The position numbers and the translations under genes are program-made. Shown here piece after piece: positions 1 to 9,075 of a stretch of DNA of 64,000 bases. The stretch spans positions 1-64,000 of the forward strand of contig CAZUGZ010000003.1 of NCBI GenBank assembly GCA_964620555.1, written 5' to 3'. The notes beneath the pieces are model-generated. The model searched no databases. It saw only the letters and a program-made list of their open reading frames with translations, and was not told the DNA's origin. How positions within the stretch are numbered: the first letter of the stretch is position 1; each line of letters begins with the position of its first letter. Source of the DNA: JAPOQD01 sp964620555. Its GTDB lineage: Bacteria > Pseudomonadota > Gammaproteobacteria > Pseudomonadales > Halieaceae.

Positions 1-87
1 GCCGACAAGGGTCTGATTTCGATGTCGGAGACCGAAAGGGCCGACTGGCGCACCAGGGTCAACGACCTTGCAAACCTCGTCCTTTAG
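1..87 (+). CDS. pstS: Phosphate ABC transporter substrate-binding protein PstS, C-terminal end (partial)
   Basis: The first 28 codons of the window read in frame to a TAG at 85-87 and end in ...RVNDLANLVL. The short GLISM...ER stretch resembles the GLIPMPE-type tail of periplasmic phosphate-binding proteins. Too little is present for a domain call on its own; the identification leans on the pstC, pstA and pstB genes that follow at once. The protein would deliver phosphate to the PstCA channel from the periplasm. The rest of the gene lies upstream of the window. Confidence 0.6.
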   Translation, partial: ADKGLISMSETERADWRTRVNDLANLVL

Positions 88-142
88 AAGTCTTAAACCT
101 GCCGCTGCTGGCGGCGGCAGGTCGGCATCGGCGGTCCGGCGG

Positions 143-1051
143 ATGGCAGTGGAGCGGGCCACCAGGGGAATCCTGGTCGCCGCGTCCACCATCGCCGTCC
201 TGACAACCATCGGCATCATTCTTTCACTGGTCGTTGAATCGATTCAGTTTTTCCGCGTCGTTCCCTTCACCGACTTCGTTTTCGGGTTGCATTGGTCGCC
301 GCAAACTGCAATTCGCGAAGATCAGGTCGGGGCGAGTGGCGCCTTCGGTGTAATACCGCTGTTGGCCGGAACGCTTCTGATCAGCGCAATCGCACTGGGC
401 GTCTCCGGGCCAGTGGGGATGATGGCGGCAATCTATCTGGCGGAATACGGGTCGTCGAGGCTTCGTGCAGTGGTCAAACCGTCACTGGAAATCCTGGCAG
501 GCGTTCCAACGGTCGTATACGGTTTCATTGCCGTCATCTTCGTTTCCCCCCTCTTGCGCCAGGGTGGCGAGACCATCGGGCTCGAGGTGTCGTCCGAAAG
601 CGCGCTAGCCGCTGGCCTGGTGATGGGCATCATGACCATTCCGTTCGTATCCTCCATTGCCGACGATGCAATTACGGCGGTTCCTTCGACTCTCCGCGAA
701 GGTGCCCTGGGGCTCGGTTCGACCCGTTCCGAAACCCTCAAACGGGTCATTTTGCCGGCGGCGTTTCCCGGCATTGCCGGCGGCCTGCTGCTGGCCGCAT
801 CCAGGGTCATCGGCGAAACCATGATCGTCGTCATGGCCGCCGGATTGACGGCGAATCTTACTCTCAACCCATTTGAGGCGGTGACGACAGTCACCGTACA
901 GATCGTTACGCTGTTGACCGGTGACCAGGAGTTTGACAGTGCCAAAACATTATCCGCATTCGCACTCGGCCTGTTGCTGTTTACAGTAACGCTGCTGATC
1001 AACATCACTGCACTCAAAATCGTCAAGACCTATCGAGAGCAATATGACTGA
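143..1051 (+). CDS. pstC: Phosphate ABC transporter permease PstC
   Basis: This is an inner-membrane permease subunit of the high-affinity phosphate transporter. The reading frame gives about six hydrophobic segments and the family stretch LEILAGVPTVVYGF, followed by the cytoplasmic coupling region with EGALGLGSTRSETLKRVILP and the conserved VIGETMIV. The ATG at 143 gives 302 aa with the first membrane segment about ten residues in, which fits the family. A TTG at 68 in the same frame would add 25 residues and overlap pstS by 20 bp. Neither start has a strong ribosome site. The stop overlaps the pstA start (ATGACTGA), so the two are translationally coupled. Confidence 0.93.
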   Translation: MAVERATRGILVAASTIAVLTTIGIILSLVVESIQFFRVVPFTDFVFGLHWSPQTAIREDQVGASGAFGVIPLLAGTLLISAIALGVSGPVGMMAAIYLAEYGSSRLRAVVKPSLEILAGVPTVVYGFIAVIFVSPLLRQGGETIGLEVSSESALAAGLVMGIMTIPFVSSIADDAITAVPSTLREGALGLGSTRSETLKRVILPAAFPGIAGGLLLAASRVIGETMIVVMAAGLTANLTLNPFEAVTTVTVQIVTLLTGDQEFDSAKTLSAFALGLLLFTVTLLINITALKIVKTYREQYD

Positions 1052-2333
1052 TATCCGGGCAGAGAAACGCAGGATGCAAAGGCGCCTCGATCATCGCCAT
1101 CGGGCGGAAAAACGCTTTCGCCTGTACGGCCTGGTGGCCGTATGGGCAGGCATGGTGTTTATGGGAATCCTGTTCGCGATTATCGTCTATTCCGGTGCCG
1201 AGGCGTTCCGGCAGACCAAAATTGCGCTCGATGTAAACCTCACCCTGGCCGATTTTGCCGGCGAGCCGCGACCGACCTCGGAGACCGTGGCCCGCGCCGA
1301 TTATCAAGGCATGATCAAGCGCGCGCTCGGAGACGCGTTTCCCGAGGCGAGAAGCCGGGGCCAGAAACGGGAACTCCATAAAATCGTCAGTACCGGCGCC
1401 GCATACGAGTTGCAGGACAGGGTGCGAGAGGATCCCGGCCTCGTCGGCGGAACGGTTTCCCTCTGGGTAACGGCATCCGACGATGTGGACATGGTGGTCA
1501 AGCGCATGCAGGCGGATGGGGAAGCACCGGTTCACCAGGGGCGGCTGAGTGATGTTCAGATGGGCTATGTGCAAGCCCTGAAGGATGCGGGAAGGCTTGA
1601 AACCCACTTCAACCGGGCTTTCTTCACCTCCGGGGATTCCCGCCAACCGGAACTGGCAGGGATCGCCGGTGCGGCTCTGGGGTCATTGTTCAGTGTTCTG
1701 GTATGCCTGCTGTTGGCATTTCCTCTCGGCGTAATGGCGGCGCTGCATCTGGAGGAATTCGCGCCGAAGAACCGCTGGAACGAGTTCATCGAGGTCAACA
1801 TCAACAACCTGGCTGCCGTACCGTCAATCGTGTTCGGCCTTCTGGGCCTCGCCGTGTTCCTCAATGTCTTCCAACTGCCTCGATCGGCTCCGCTGGTGGG
1901 CGGTATGGTACTGGCCCTGATGACATTGCCGACAATCATTATCGCCGGTCGTGCCGCCATCAAGGCAGTACCGCCGTCGGTCCGCGAAGCGGCCCTTGCC
2001 GTCGGCGCCAGCCAGGTGCAAACGGTTTTTCATCACGTTCTGCCACTGGCCATGCCCGGTATACTGACCGGCACTATCATCGGCACGGCGCGAGCACTCG
2101 GTGAAACGGCACCGCTGCTGATGATCGGCATGGTCGCGTTCGTCGTCGACCTTCCCGGCGGCGTGCTGGATCCTGCGACTGCGCTTCCGGTCCAGGTATT
2201 CCTGTGGGCCGATATACCCGAGCGCGCGTTCGTGGAACGAACTTCCGCGGCAATCATGGTGCTGTTGCTGTTCACCTGCCTCATGAACCTGACTGCCATC
2301 CTGTTGCGCAAGAAGTACGAAATTCGTTGGTAA
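1044..2333 (+). CDS. pstA: Phosphate ABC transporter permease PstA, long form with DUF3333 N-terminus
   Basis: This is the second permease subunit, 429 aa, longer than the roughly 290 aa of E. coli PstA. A basic N-terminus (residues 1-26) and one membrane segment (about 27-50) are followed by a soluble stretch to about 200, as in the DUF3333-containing PstA type. The permease domain then carries [40 protein letters not shown] and [14 protein letters not shown]. The start codon overlaps the end of pstC by 8 bp and the stop TAA is followed directly by pstB. The function of the extra periplasmic part is unknown to me. Confidence 0.93.
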   Translation: MTDIRAEKRRMQRRLDHRHRAEKRFRLYGLVAVWAGMVFMGILFAIIVYSGAEAFRQTKIALDVNLTLADFAGEPRPTSETVARADYQGMIKRALGDAFPEARSRGQKRELHKIVSTGAAYELQDRVREDPGLVGGTVSLWVTASDDVDMVVKRMQADGEAPVHQGRLSDVQMGYVQALKDAGRLETHFNRAFFTSGDSRQPELAGIAGAALGSLFSVLVCLLLAFPLGVMAALHLEEFAPKNRWNEFIEVNINNLAAVPSIVFGLLGLAVFLNVFQLPRSAPLVGGMVLALMTLPTIIIAGRAAIKAVPPSVREAALAVGASQVQTVFHHVLPLAMPGILTGTIIGTARALGETAPLLMIGMVAFVVDLPGGVLDPATALPVQVFLWADIPERAFVERTSAAIMVLLLFTCLMNLTAILLRKKYEIRW

Positions 2334-2344
2334 TGGAGACCACT

Positions 2345-3190
2345 ATGACCTCAAAACCTACAGAACCTACGCAGGGAACAACGTCTACTTCGAACGTACG
2401 CCTGCTCGAGACCGAACGCACTGAAGCGCTTGCCCAGGCCAAGGTGACGACCGAGGGCCTGACTGCGTACTACGGTCAGTCTCCCGCCCTGCACGACGTC
2501 GATCTGGACATACCCCGCAACCGGGTCACTGCCCTGATCGGGCCCTCGGGCTGTGGGAAATCCACGTTTATCCGCTGCCTCAACCGCATGAACGATATCA
2601 TCGACGGGTTCCGAATCGAAGGCTCGGTCACCCTGGACGGCGAAGACATCTATGCGCCGGGGCAGGACGTGGTCCGGCTCCGTACCCGGGTTGGCATGGT
2701 CTTCCAGAAGCCAAACCCATTCCCCAAGTCGATATTCGACAACGTCGCGTACGGGCCGGAAATTCACGGCATGGCGGAGAGCCGCGAACAAATAAACGGC
2801 ATCGTGCTCAATAGCCTGAATCGCGCCGGACTCCTGGACGAGGTGCGCGACCGCCTGGACGAACCAGCCACCAGCCTCTCGGGCGGGCAGCAGCAAAGAC
2901 TGTGCATTGCCCGCGCCATCGCCGTGCAACCCGAGGTCATCCTGATGGACGAACCCTGCTCGGCGCTCGACCCACTCGCTACTGCGCGCATCGAGGAGTT
3001 GATCGAGGAGTTAAAAGTGCGCTACACGATCGTCATCGTCACCCACTCAATGCAGCAGGCCCGGCGCATGTCGGACAAAACTGCGTATTTTCATCTGGGG
3101 AGGCTGGTCGAACACGGCGATACCCGGGATATCTTCGACAGCCCCCAGGACGATCGCACCAATGATTACGTGATGGGCCGGATAGGATAG
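2345..3190 (+). CDS. pstB: Phosphate ABC transporter ATP-binding protein PstB
   Basis: This cytoplasmic ATPase drives phosphate import. From the ATG at 2345 it has 281 aa: Walker [10 protein letters not shown] at residues 66-74, Q-loop [19 protein letters not shown] near 120, signature [14 protein letters not shown] near 178, Walker [13 protein letters not shown] near 198, and the H-loop [14 protein letters not shown] near 228. FQKPNPFP is typical of PstB among ABC proteins. A GGAG six bases before ATG 2345 favours it over an in-frame ATG at 2333 that overlaps the pstA stop. About 35 residues precede the ABC core, slightly longer than usual. Confidence 0.96.
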   Translation: MTSKPTEPTQGTTSTSNVRLLETERTEALAQAKVTTEGLTAYYGQSPALHDVDLDIPRNRVTALIGPSGCGKSTFIRCLNRMNDIIDGFRIEGSVTLDGEDIYAPGQDVVRLRTRVGMVFQKPNPFPKSIFDNVAYGPEIHGMAESREQINGIVLNSLNRAGLLDEVRDRLDEPATSLSGGQQQRLCIARAIAVQPEVILMDEPCSALDPLATARIEELIEELKVRYTIVIVTHSMQQARRMSDKTAYFHLGRLVEHGDTRDIFDSPQDDRTNDYVMGRIG

Positions 3191-3191
3191 A

Positions 3192-3910
3192 ATGTCCCAT
3201 GCCATGGCGTCGCCCCTGATCCTGATCGTAGAAGACGAACCTCCGCTTGCGGAGATGCTTCGCTACAATCTCGACAAGAGTGGCTTCCGGACAGTGCTGG
3301 CGACTACGGGCGAAGAGGCCCTGCGCTGTGCGGAATATGCAGTTCCCGATCTCGCCGTGGTCGACTGGTTGCTGCCGGAGTGCTCGGGCATAGAGGTCTG
3401 CCGCGAATTGCGTGTCCGCAAGGCAACGANNNNNNNNNNNNNNNNNNNNNNNNNNNNNNNNNNNNNNNNNNNNNNNNNNNNNNNNNNNNCCGGGTACTTG
3501 GCCTCGAAGCCGGTGCCGATGATTATGTGGTCAAGCCGTATTCTCCACGCGAGATGATTGCCCGCGTCCAGGCGCTGCTGAGGCGAAGCACAAGTCAGGG
3601 AGAATCACCACACAGGCAGTACGCCGGCATCCGCATCGACCTCGACGCTCACCGGGTTACCCGCAATGGCGCCGCCATTCGCCTGAGCCCGACCTGCTTC
3701 AGGGTCCTGGAAATACTGATGGAGCGCCCGGGACACGTCTATTCCCGCGAAAAACTGCTGCGACGGGCGTGGGGGGACGTGATTGTGGAACCACGCACCG
3801 TCGACGTTCACATTCGGCGCCTGCGCAAGGCATTGAATGCACACGACAGCCGCGATCTCATCCGCACGGTGCGCGGCAGCGGATACGCCATCGACGAGCA
3901 GAAAGGCTAG
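3192..3910 (+). CDS. phoB: Phosphate regulon response regulator PhoB, interrupted by an assembly gap
   Basis: This OmpR/PhoB-class response regulator is split by a run of N at 3430-3489. The first part holds the receiver domain with the acidic pair E14/D15 and the phospho-acceptor D58 (VVDWLLP). After the gap come GLEAGADDYVVKPYSPREM and the winged-helix domain ending VYSREKLLRRAWG, RTVDVHIRRLRKAL and TVRGSGYAI. The two parts lie in different frames because 62 bases lie between the last and first readable codons, which is not a multiple of three. E. coli PhoB has 16 residues (48 bases) there, so the N run looks like a nominal-length gap, not a true frameshift. The gene follows pstB by one base; no phoR is next to it in this window. 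Confidence 0.9.
3430..3489. other. Assembly gap of 60 N inside phoB
   Basis: Sixty consecutive N separate the receiver and output halves of phoB. The missing sequence should encode the end of the fourth beta strand of the receiver domain, including the conserved Ser/Thr. Confidence 0.99.
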
Positions 3911-3936
3911 CAGTCTGCGCCGCCGCTAAGGGACCA

Positions 3937-5142
3937 TCAGGCCGCCGCTTTCTCGAGGATGTGCACGCCACATGCGGATCCCAGTCCGATCACGTGGGCC
4001 AGGCCAAGCCTGGCTCCTTCTATCTGGCGTGGACCGCCTTCATCGCGTAAATGCTGGCAGACCTCCCAAATGTTGGCGATGCCCGTTGCCGAGATCGGGT
4101 GGCCTTTGGATTGCAGTCCACCGGATACATTCACCGGCGTGCTACCGGTTCGCCAGGTAGCGCCCGAATTGAAGAAGTCGGCTGCGCCACCCTCTTCGCA
4201 CAACATCAGATTATCGTAGTGCACCAGTTCCGCCGTAGCGAAACAATCGTGTAACTCGACCAGGTCCAGGTCTTCCGGACCGACTCCCGCCTGCTCATAG
4301 GCCTGGTTCGCTGCATTGCGTGTCAACGTATTCACGTTGGGAAGCACCTGGCATGCCTCCTCCCAGGGGTCGGTGGTCAACACCGAGGCGGTGATTTTCA
4401 ACGCCCTGCGCCGCTGTTCCACGGACAGGGTTTTCAGCTTTGCGCCGCTGACCACGACCGCGGCCGCTGCCCCATCGCAATTTGCCGAACACATGGGCCG
4501 CGTGTTCGGATAGGCAATCATGACGTCGTTCATGATCTCTTCCAGACTCATTTCCCTGGTATAGGCCGCGAGTGGATTCAGGGTCGAATGGGAGTGATTC
4601 TTTTGACTGATCCTGGCGAACAACTCAAAATCCACACCACCGTATTTGTGGGCGTATTCCATACCTATCTGGGCAAAAACGCCGGGCATGGTCGCGGTCC
4701 CGATTCGTCCATCCACGGGTGCTACCGCTCCATACCGCCCTTCCGGTGTCCATTCCGGTTGGTCTTCAGCGCGCTCGGAGCCAGCCAATAACCCCGCGCC
4801 GGCGAGTTTTTCGACGCCCACCGCAAGACCGACATCAGTCTCACCGGCCTTGACGGCCATGACCGCCGTACGCAGCGCCGTCGCCCCCGTGGCACACGCA
4901 TTCGATACGTTGTAGACGGGTATCCCGGTTTGACCAACCTGTTTTTGCAGTTGCTGGCCGAGGCGACCGCCCCCCCTCAGGTTGCCCGCTGCCAGGACGC
5001 CCACGTCTTTCATCGTCACACCGCCATCGACAAGGGCGCCCTGAATGGCTTCCGCCCCCAGGTCAACAGAGTCCCTATCGGGATGTTTCCCGAATTTGGT
5101 CATATGGATTCCCAAAATCCAAAGCTCATCACTGTTACTCAT
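3937..5142 (-). CDS. SCP2-type thiolase / acetyl-CoA acetyltransferase family protein
   Basis: This 401-aa thiolase-fold enzyme probably cleaves a beta-ketoacyl-CoA or condenses acyl-CoAs. The nucleophile motif NVSNACATGATAL places Cys83 as the acyl acceptor; the second active-site elements are VELHDCFATAEL and GGLQSKGHPISATG, the His/His pattern of sterol-carrier-protein-2-type thiolases. The start has GGAG upstream. The preceding gene, 43 bp away on the same strand, encodes a zinc-ribbon/OB-fold partner commonly found with this thiolase class, as in steroid side-chain and aromatic acid degradation. The physiological substrate cannot be read from the sequence. Confidence 0.88.
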   Translation of the reverse strand: MSNSDELWILGIHMTKFGKHPDRDSVDLGAEAIQGALVDGGVTMKDVGVLAAGNLRGGGRLGQQLQKQVGQTGIPVYNVSNACATGATALRTAVMAVKAGETDVGLAVGVEKLAGAGLLAGSERAEDQPEWTPEGRYGAVAPVDGRIGTATMPGVFAQIGMEYAHKYGGVDFELFARISQKNHSHSTLNPLAAYTREMSLEEIMNDVMIAYPNTRPMCSANCDGAAAAVVVSGAKLKTLSVEQRRRALKITASVLTTDPWEEACQVLPNVNTLTRNAANQAYEQAGVGPEDLDLVELHDCFATAELVHYDNLMLCEEGGAADFFNSGATWRTGSTPVNVSGGLQSKGHPISATGIANIWEVCQHLRDEGGPRQIEGARLGLAHVIGLGSACGVHILEKAAA

Positions 5143-5185
5143 GTATCCACTCCTGATTTGTTGTCGTTACATCTCTCGCGAACAG

Positions 5186-5596
5186 TCAACTGCCACCGGC
5201 ACCGTTGATCGGCTCAAAACCAAAACCGACAGCTTCGACGCCAGCCTCGTCCGTTCCCATGGAATACGTTGCCAGGCGAACCTTCATACCGGTCCGGATG
5301 TGCTCGGGGTCCGCTGCAGTATTGATGATATTGGCGTTGACACTGGTTCCCCCACAATCCATGACCGCGGAGACGAAGGGCACCTCTATGCCCGGCGCGG
5401 CAACGGAGACGATGGTAAAAGCGCGCACTTCGCCTTCGGTTGCCACCTCCACCGTCCTGAATTCACTTTTAAAGCAGTTTGCGCAGGCATTGCGCCGGTC
5501 AAAATAACGCGCACCACAGTGGGTGCATTCATGGGCCGTCAAATGGGGCCGATCTCCCAGGGTCAGATAATCGACCAGGGGGATTTGTCTGGACAT
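5186..5596 (-). CDS. Zn-ribbon / OB-fold (DUF35) thiolase partner protein
   Basis: This is a 136-aa protein with a rubredoxin-like zinc ribbon, C24-x2-C27 and C38-x2-C41 (ECTHCGARYFDRRNACANCF), followed by an OB-fold segment (VRAFTIVSVAAPGIEVPFV and onward). Proteins of this family bind SCP2-like thiolases, or hydratases such as ChsH1, and form part of an acyl-CoA binding complex. The ATG at 5596 is preceded by AGGGAG at good spacing; longer in-frame extensions upstream lack such a site and run through the neighbouring esterase. It is probably co-transcribed with the downstream thiolase. Confidence 0.86.
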   Translation of the reverse strand: MSRQIPLVDYLTLGDRPHLTAHECTHCGARYFDRRNACANCFKSEFRTVEVATEGEVRAFTIVSVAAPGIEVPFVSAVMDCGGTSVNANIINTAADPEHIRTGMKVRLATYSMGTDEAGVEAVGFGFEPINGAGGS

Positions 5597-5640
5597 GCGT
5601 TGTCTCCCTATCGTACAGATTCGCGGCGGCAAGTGTACGA

Positions 5641-5664
5641 CGAATACATCTGTTTGTGTATTCG
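5641..5664. promoter_or_regulatory. 8-bp perfect inverted repeat in divergent promoter region
   Basis: CGAATACA at 5641-5648 and TGTATTCG at 5657-5664 are perfect inverted arms around eight bases. The element sits between the divergent starts of the OB-fold gene (5596, minus) and the esterase (5745, plus), so it may be an operator. No match to a known regulator is claimed. Confidence 0.4.
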
Positions 5665-5744
5665 CGCCCCCCGATCGGTTCCCGGTTCTGGAATGCCCCC
5701 AAAACTGGTACTCTCGCCACCCCGCAGTACAGTGAGACCCGACG

Positions 5745-6395
5745 ATGAACCTGGAGTGCCTTACCGTGGAGACCGGCACAGACCCGGTCGGCAGTGTGGT
5801 CTGGATGCACGGTTTCGGTGCCGACGCCCATGATTTCGAGCCGATCGTTCCCCGGCTGAAATTGGCCGCACCGCTGCGCTTCATCTTTCCCAATGCACCG
5901 CTGCGACCGATAACCATCAACGCCGGTGCCAGGCTGCGCGCCTGGTATGACATCAACCCGGCGGCGCCGGAGTCCAACGGGGACGAAATCAGGGCTTCCG
6001 TCGCTCAAATCGCGGAAATCGTGTCGCAGCAGGAAGCTGCCGGTATCGCCTCGGAACGCATTGTGCTGGCCGGCTTCAGCCAGGGCGGCGTCATCGCCAT
6101 GGAGCTCGGACTGAGCCATACCAGGCCGTTGGCCGGTATCCTCGCGCTATCCACTTATCTGTTTGACAAGGAACGCCTCTCCCAACGCATTGGCTCCGCC
6201 AACCGTGCAGTTCCCATCTTCCTGGCCCACGGCCTGAACGACCCGATGATTCCGATCTCCTGGGCCGTTGAGGCCCGCACCATCCTGCGCGCACTCGATT
6301 ACCGGGTAACGTGGTACGAATACCCCATGCAACACGAGGTCTGCCTGCAGGAAATCGACGCCATCGGCCATTGGCTGAACACCATCTATACCTGA
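5745..6395 (+). CDS. Alpha/beta hydrolase, phospholipase/carboxylesterase family
   Basis: This 216-aa cytoplasmic serine hydrolase belongs to the acyl-protein thioesterase/carboxylesterase group. The oxyanion motif VWMHGFGADAHDF lies at about 19-31, the nucleophile elbow GFSQGG gives Ser112, the acid is probably Asp166 in AHGLNDPMIP, and the His is His197 in MQHEVC. Length and motif spacing match the family, whose members hydrolyse medium-chain carboxylic or thioesters. It stands alone on the plus strand; its 3' end faces the next crotonase gene with only 18 bp between. Confidence 0.9.
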   Translation: MNLECLTVETGTDPVGSVVWMHGFGADAHDFEPIVPRLKLAAPLRFIFPNAPLRPITINAGARLRAWYDINPAAPESNGDEIRASVAQIAEIVSQQEAAGIASERIVLAGFSQGGVIAMELGLSHTRPLAGILALSTYLFDKERLSQRIGSANRAVPIFLAHGLNDPMIPISWAVEARTILRALDYRVTWYEYPMQHEVCLQEIDAIGHWLNTIYT

Positions 6396-6413
6396 ATCCG
6401 GCCCCACACCCGC

Positions 6414-7217
6414 TCAATCCTTGAAATCCGGGTCCCGCCCCTGGCGACGCGCCTCGATGGCCTCCTCAAAGTTCCTGGTGGTCATCCTGACAAACAATTG
6501 TGCATGACCCTCGTGATTCATGTGGACCGGCAGGCTGCCCGCGTCGAGGCCGGCCCACAGCAACTGTTTGCTCAGTTCTACCCCGAGCTGGCTGAAGCCG
6601 ATGATGCGCTCGGCAATGGCATGGCATTCTTCGAGCAATTGCGCGTGGGCGACGCTGCGCGAGACGATTCCGATTCGCTCGGCCTCTCCGGCATCCACAT
6701 CGCGGCCGCTGAGCATGATATCGAAGGCGCGGGTACTGCCGATGGCCCGTGGCAGCAGGTAACTCAAACCCAGCTCGGCCGAGGTAAGACCATTGTTGAT
6801 GCCGGCCGAGCGGAAATAGGCCCGCTCCGAGGCGACCCGGATATCGGCGGCCATGCTCAGGCAGAAGCCACCGCCGATCGCGGCACCATTGACGGCGGCG
6901 ATGACCGGCTGGTGGAGGCCGCGCATGGTCGTCACCACATCGTCGAGGACGCGCATGGCGCGACGGGCAATACCGGGTACGGTCAGTCCATCAAAAATGT
7001 CCAGCCAGCCCGGATCCTCCAGGTCGGCGCCGGAACAGAACGCTTCACCCGCGCCAGTGACGATCACCACCCGGATATCGTTGTCGAAGCTGATTTTCTC
7101 CAGCGCTTCCTTGAACGGAACCATGACGTCAAAGGCCATGGCGTTCCTGCGTTGCGGCCGATTCAGAGTGATCAGGGCCACTTCGGGGCGGGGCTTCTCC
7201 ACCAGGATGTAGGACAT
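6414..7217 (-). CDS. Crotonase (enoyl-CoA hydratase/isomerase) family protein
   Basis: This 267-aa crotonase-fold protein has LNRPQRRNAM near the N-terminus, the CoA oxyanion region AFCSGADL, and the core AAVNGAAIGGGFCLSMAADI. Compared with rat enoyl-CoA hydratase, the first catalytic Glu (GGGCE) is replaced by Cys (GGGFC) and the second (QPEILLG) is also absent (SAGINNG). An ordinary hydratase reaction is therefore unlikely. The stretch LTSAELGLSYLLPRAIG resembles EchA-type paralogues. It is the most distal gene of the minus-strand valine-type cluster, 109 bp after mmsB. Confidence 0.85.
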   Translation of the reverse strand: MSYILVEKPRPEVALITLNRPQRRNAMAFDVMVPFKEALEKISFDNDIRVVIVTGAGEAFCSGADLEDPGWLDIFDGLTVPGIARRAMRVLDDVVTTMRGLHQPVIAAVNGAAIGGGFCLSMAADIRVASERAYFRSAGINNGLTSAELGLSYLLPRAIGSTRAFDIMLSGRDVDAGEAERIGIVSRSVAHAQLLEECHAIAERIIGFSQLGVELSKQLLWAGLDAGSLPVHMNHEGHAQLFVRMTTRNFEEAIEARRQGRDPDFKD

Positions 7218-7326
7218 GCTTGGTCTCCCGTTTGCCAGATAGAGCCCGCAGCGCCGGCCGTCGATGCTGCGAGTGGCCGGATTTGCCGGGCTGAAGCGAC
7301 TACCTGCACACCACCGGCAACACCCG

Positions 7327-8211
7327 TCAGTCGCTTAGCCGTCGCTGGATGCTGGAAAAATCCAGGGCGCCATTGCCATTCTGCTGGTGACTTTCGTACA
7401 GTTGCTGGGCCAACTGCCCCATGCGGTTATCGACCCCGGCCTGCTCGGCCAGGGCCATGGCCAGACCCAGGTCCTTGACCATCAGGTCCACCATGAAACC
7501 GGGGCGATAATCGTTGCTGGCCGGGCTGCCCGGTATCACTCCCGGATAGGGGTTGTTTATCTCCAGGGGCCAGTTGCGCGCGGTACTGGCCAGCATGATT
7601 TCCGACAGCACAACCGGATCCAGACCGTTGCGAACGCCCATTTCCAATACTTCCGCAGTGCCGATCATTTGTATTGCCAGCAACATGTTGTTGCAGCCCT
7701 TGGCAACCTGGCCGGCGCCAGCAGGGCCGGCATGAAACATGTTCTTGCCCATGCCGCTGAGTACCGTCCTGGCCCGCTCGAAAGTCGTCGCCTCGCCACC
7801 GCACATGAACGACAGCGTACCCGCTTTGGCGGCTTTCACGCCGCCGGATACCGGCGCGTCCAAAAAGGCGATGCCCCGTTGCCGGGCGGCTGCACCCACG
7901 GCCCTGGCGGTGGGCGCGTCAATGGTGCTGCAATCCAGTACCGTGACCCGACTGTCCAACCCCTCCAACAGCCCGTTCTCACCACAGTACAAACTCTCCA
8001 CGTGTCGGCCCGCGGGCAACATGCTGATCACGAAGTCGACCTCGGTTGCGGCGTCGCTGGCCGAATCCGCCACGCGGGCACCGGCGTCCCGCAACGGGGC
8101 GCAGGCCGCGGCTACCAGATCAAACACTGCAACCTGGTGGCCGGCCTGAATCAGGTTGGCCGCCATCGGCCCACCCATGTTACCCAGTCCAATGAATGCA
8201 ACGCTTGCCAT
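7327..8211 (-). CDS. mmsB: 3-hydroxyisobutyrate dehydrogenase
   Basis: This 294-aa NAD-dependent beta-hydroxyacid dehydrogenase would oxidise 3-hydroxyisobutyrate to methylmalonate semialdehyde in valine catabolism. The Rossmann motif GLGNMGGPMA starts at residue 8, the substrate loop is DAPVSGGVKAAKAGTLSFM, and the catalytic Lys lies in GQVAKGCNNMLLA. Spacing of these motifs and the length fit the MmsB family closely. It lies downstream of an enoyl-CoA hydratase, isobutyryl-CoA dehydrogenase and a CoA-linked aldehyde dehydrogenase on the same strand, which supports a role in valine degradation. Confidence 0.92.
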   Translation of the reverse strand: MASVAFIGLGNMGGPMAANLIQAGHQVAVFDLVAAACAPLRDAGARVADSASDAATEVDFVISMLPAGRHVESLYCGENGLLEGLDSRVTVLDCSTIDAPTARAVGAAARQRGIAFLDAPVSGGVKAAKAGTLSFMCGGEATTFERARTVLSGMGKNMFHAGPAGAGQVAKGCNNMLLAIQMIGTAEVLEMGVRNGLDPVVLSEIMLASTARNWPLEINNPYPGVIPGSPASNDYRPGFMVDLMVKDLGLAMALAEQAGVDNRMGQLAQQLYESHQQNGNGALDFSSIQRRLSD

Positions 8212-8286
8212 GCCTGTCTCCTACCTGTCAGCCAGTGGGTTGCACCCTCGGGGGGCGCCAAAAAAGTGGGTCCGGTACCGCGGACA

Positions 8287-9075
8287 TCAATTGTTTTGCC
8301 ACTGCGGCGAGCGTTTCTCCAGGAAGGCGGCGACCCCTTCACGCTGGTCCGAAGTACTGAACAGGTCCACGAATTTTTGCCGCTCGTCGGCCAGCGCCGT
8401 GCCGTAGGCCTGATCGCGGGCCCGGTGTATCAGTTGCTTGCAGTAGCTGAGAGAAATCGGGCTTTGTCCGGCCACCTGGTCGGCCAGTTCCATGGCCCTC
8501 TGCCGCGCCTCGCCGCGCGCCACCAACTCCTGCGCCAGACCGATGCGCAGGGCGGTCTCGGCGTCGATCCGCTCGCCACACAGAATCATTTTCTTGGCCC
8601 AACCCTCCCCTACCAGCCAGGACAGGCGCTGGGTGCCACCGGCGCAGGGCAACAGTCCGACTTTGGGTTCCGGCAGGGCGAGCTGGGCCTGTTCCTCGAC
8701 GATCCGCAGGTCGCAGGCCAGGGCCGCCTCCAGGCCGCCACCCATGGCGAAGCCGTTGACCGCGGCAATACTGACTCCACGGAAATTCGCCAGGCCTTCG
8801 AAAGCCTGACCAAAACACTCCGCCATGGCGCGCGCGGTGGCGGGGTCGCCATCGGCGAACAAGTTGAGGTCGGCTCCTGCGGAGAAAAACTTTTCACCGG
8901 CACCCGTGAGCACCAGTGCCCATATCGAACGCTCGGCATTCAGCTTTTGCATCACCTCCGCCAGCGCCGACAGACTTTCGACATCCCAGGTATTGGCCGC
9001 CGGGTTATCCACGGTCAGCAAGGCCATATGCCCGCTGATCTCCACCTTCAATTTTTCGCTGGTACTAAAAGTCAT
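8287..9075 (-). CDS. Enoyl-CoA hydratase
   Basis: This is a 262-aa crotonase with both catalytic glutamates in place: GGGLEAALACDL gives the first and LPEPKVGLLP the second. The oxyanion region AAVNGFAMGGG is intact. It should hydrate a 2-enoyl-CoA; in this cluster methacrylyl-CoA is the likely substrate. Its ATG overlaps the stop of the upstream acyl-CoA dehydrogenase by 4 bp (ATGA), so the two are coupled. The substrate assignment is inferred from neighbours. Confidence 0.9.
   Translation of the reverse strand: MTFSTSEKLKVEISGHMALLTVDNPAANTWDVESLSALAEVMQKLNAERSIWALVLTGAGEKFFSAGADLNLFADGDPATARAMAECFGQAFEGLANFRGVSIAAVNGFAMGGGLEAALACDLRIVEEQAQLALPEPKVGLLPCAGGTQRLSWLVGEGWAKKMILCGERIDAETALRIGLAQELVARGEARQRAMELADQVAGQSPISLSYCKQLIHRARDQAYGTALADERQKFVDLFSTSDQREGVAAFLEKRSPQWQNN

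Noticed and set aside
3192..3557. A separate 121-aa protein ending at 3557
   Set aside because: After the N run this frame is out of register; the response-regulator sequence continues in another frame.
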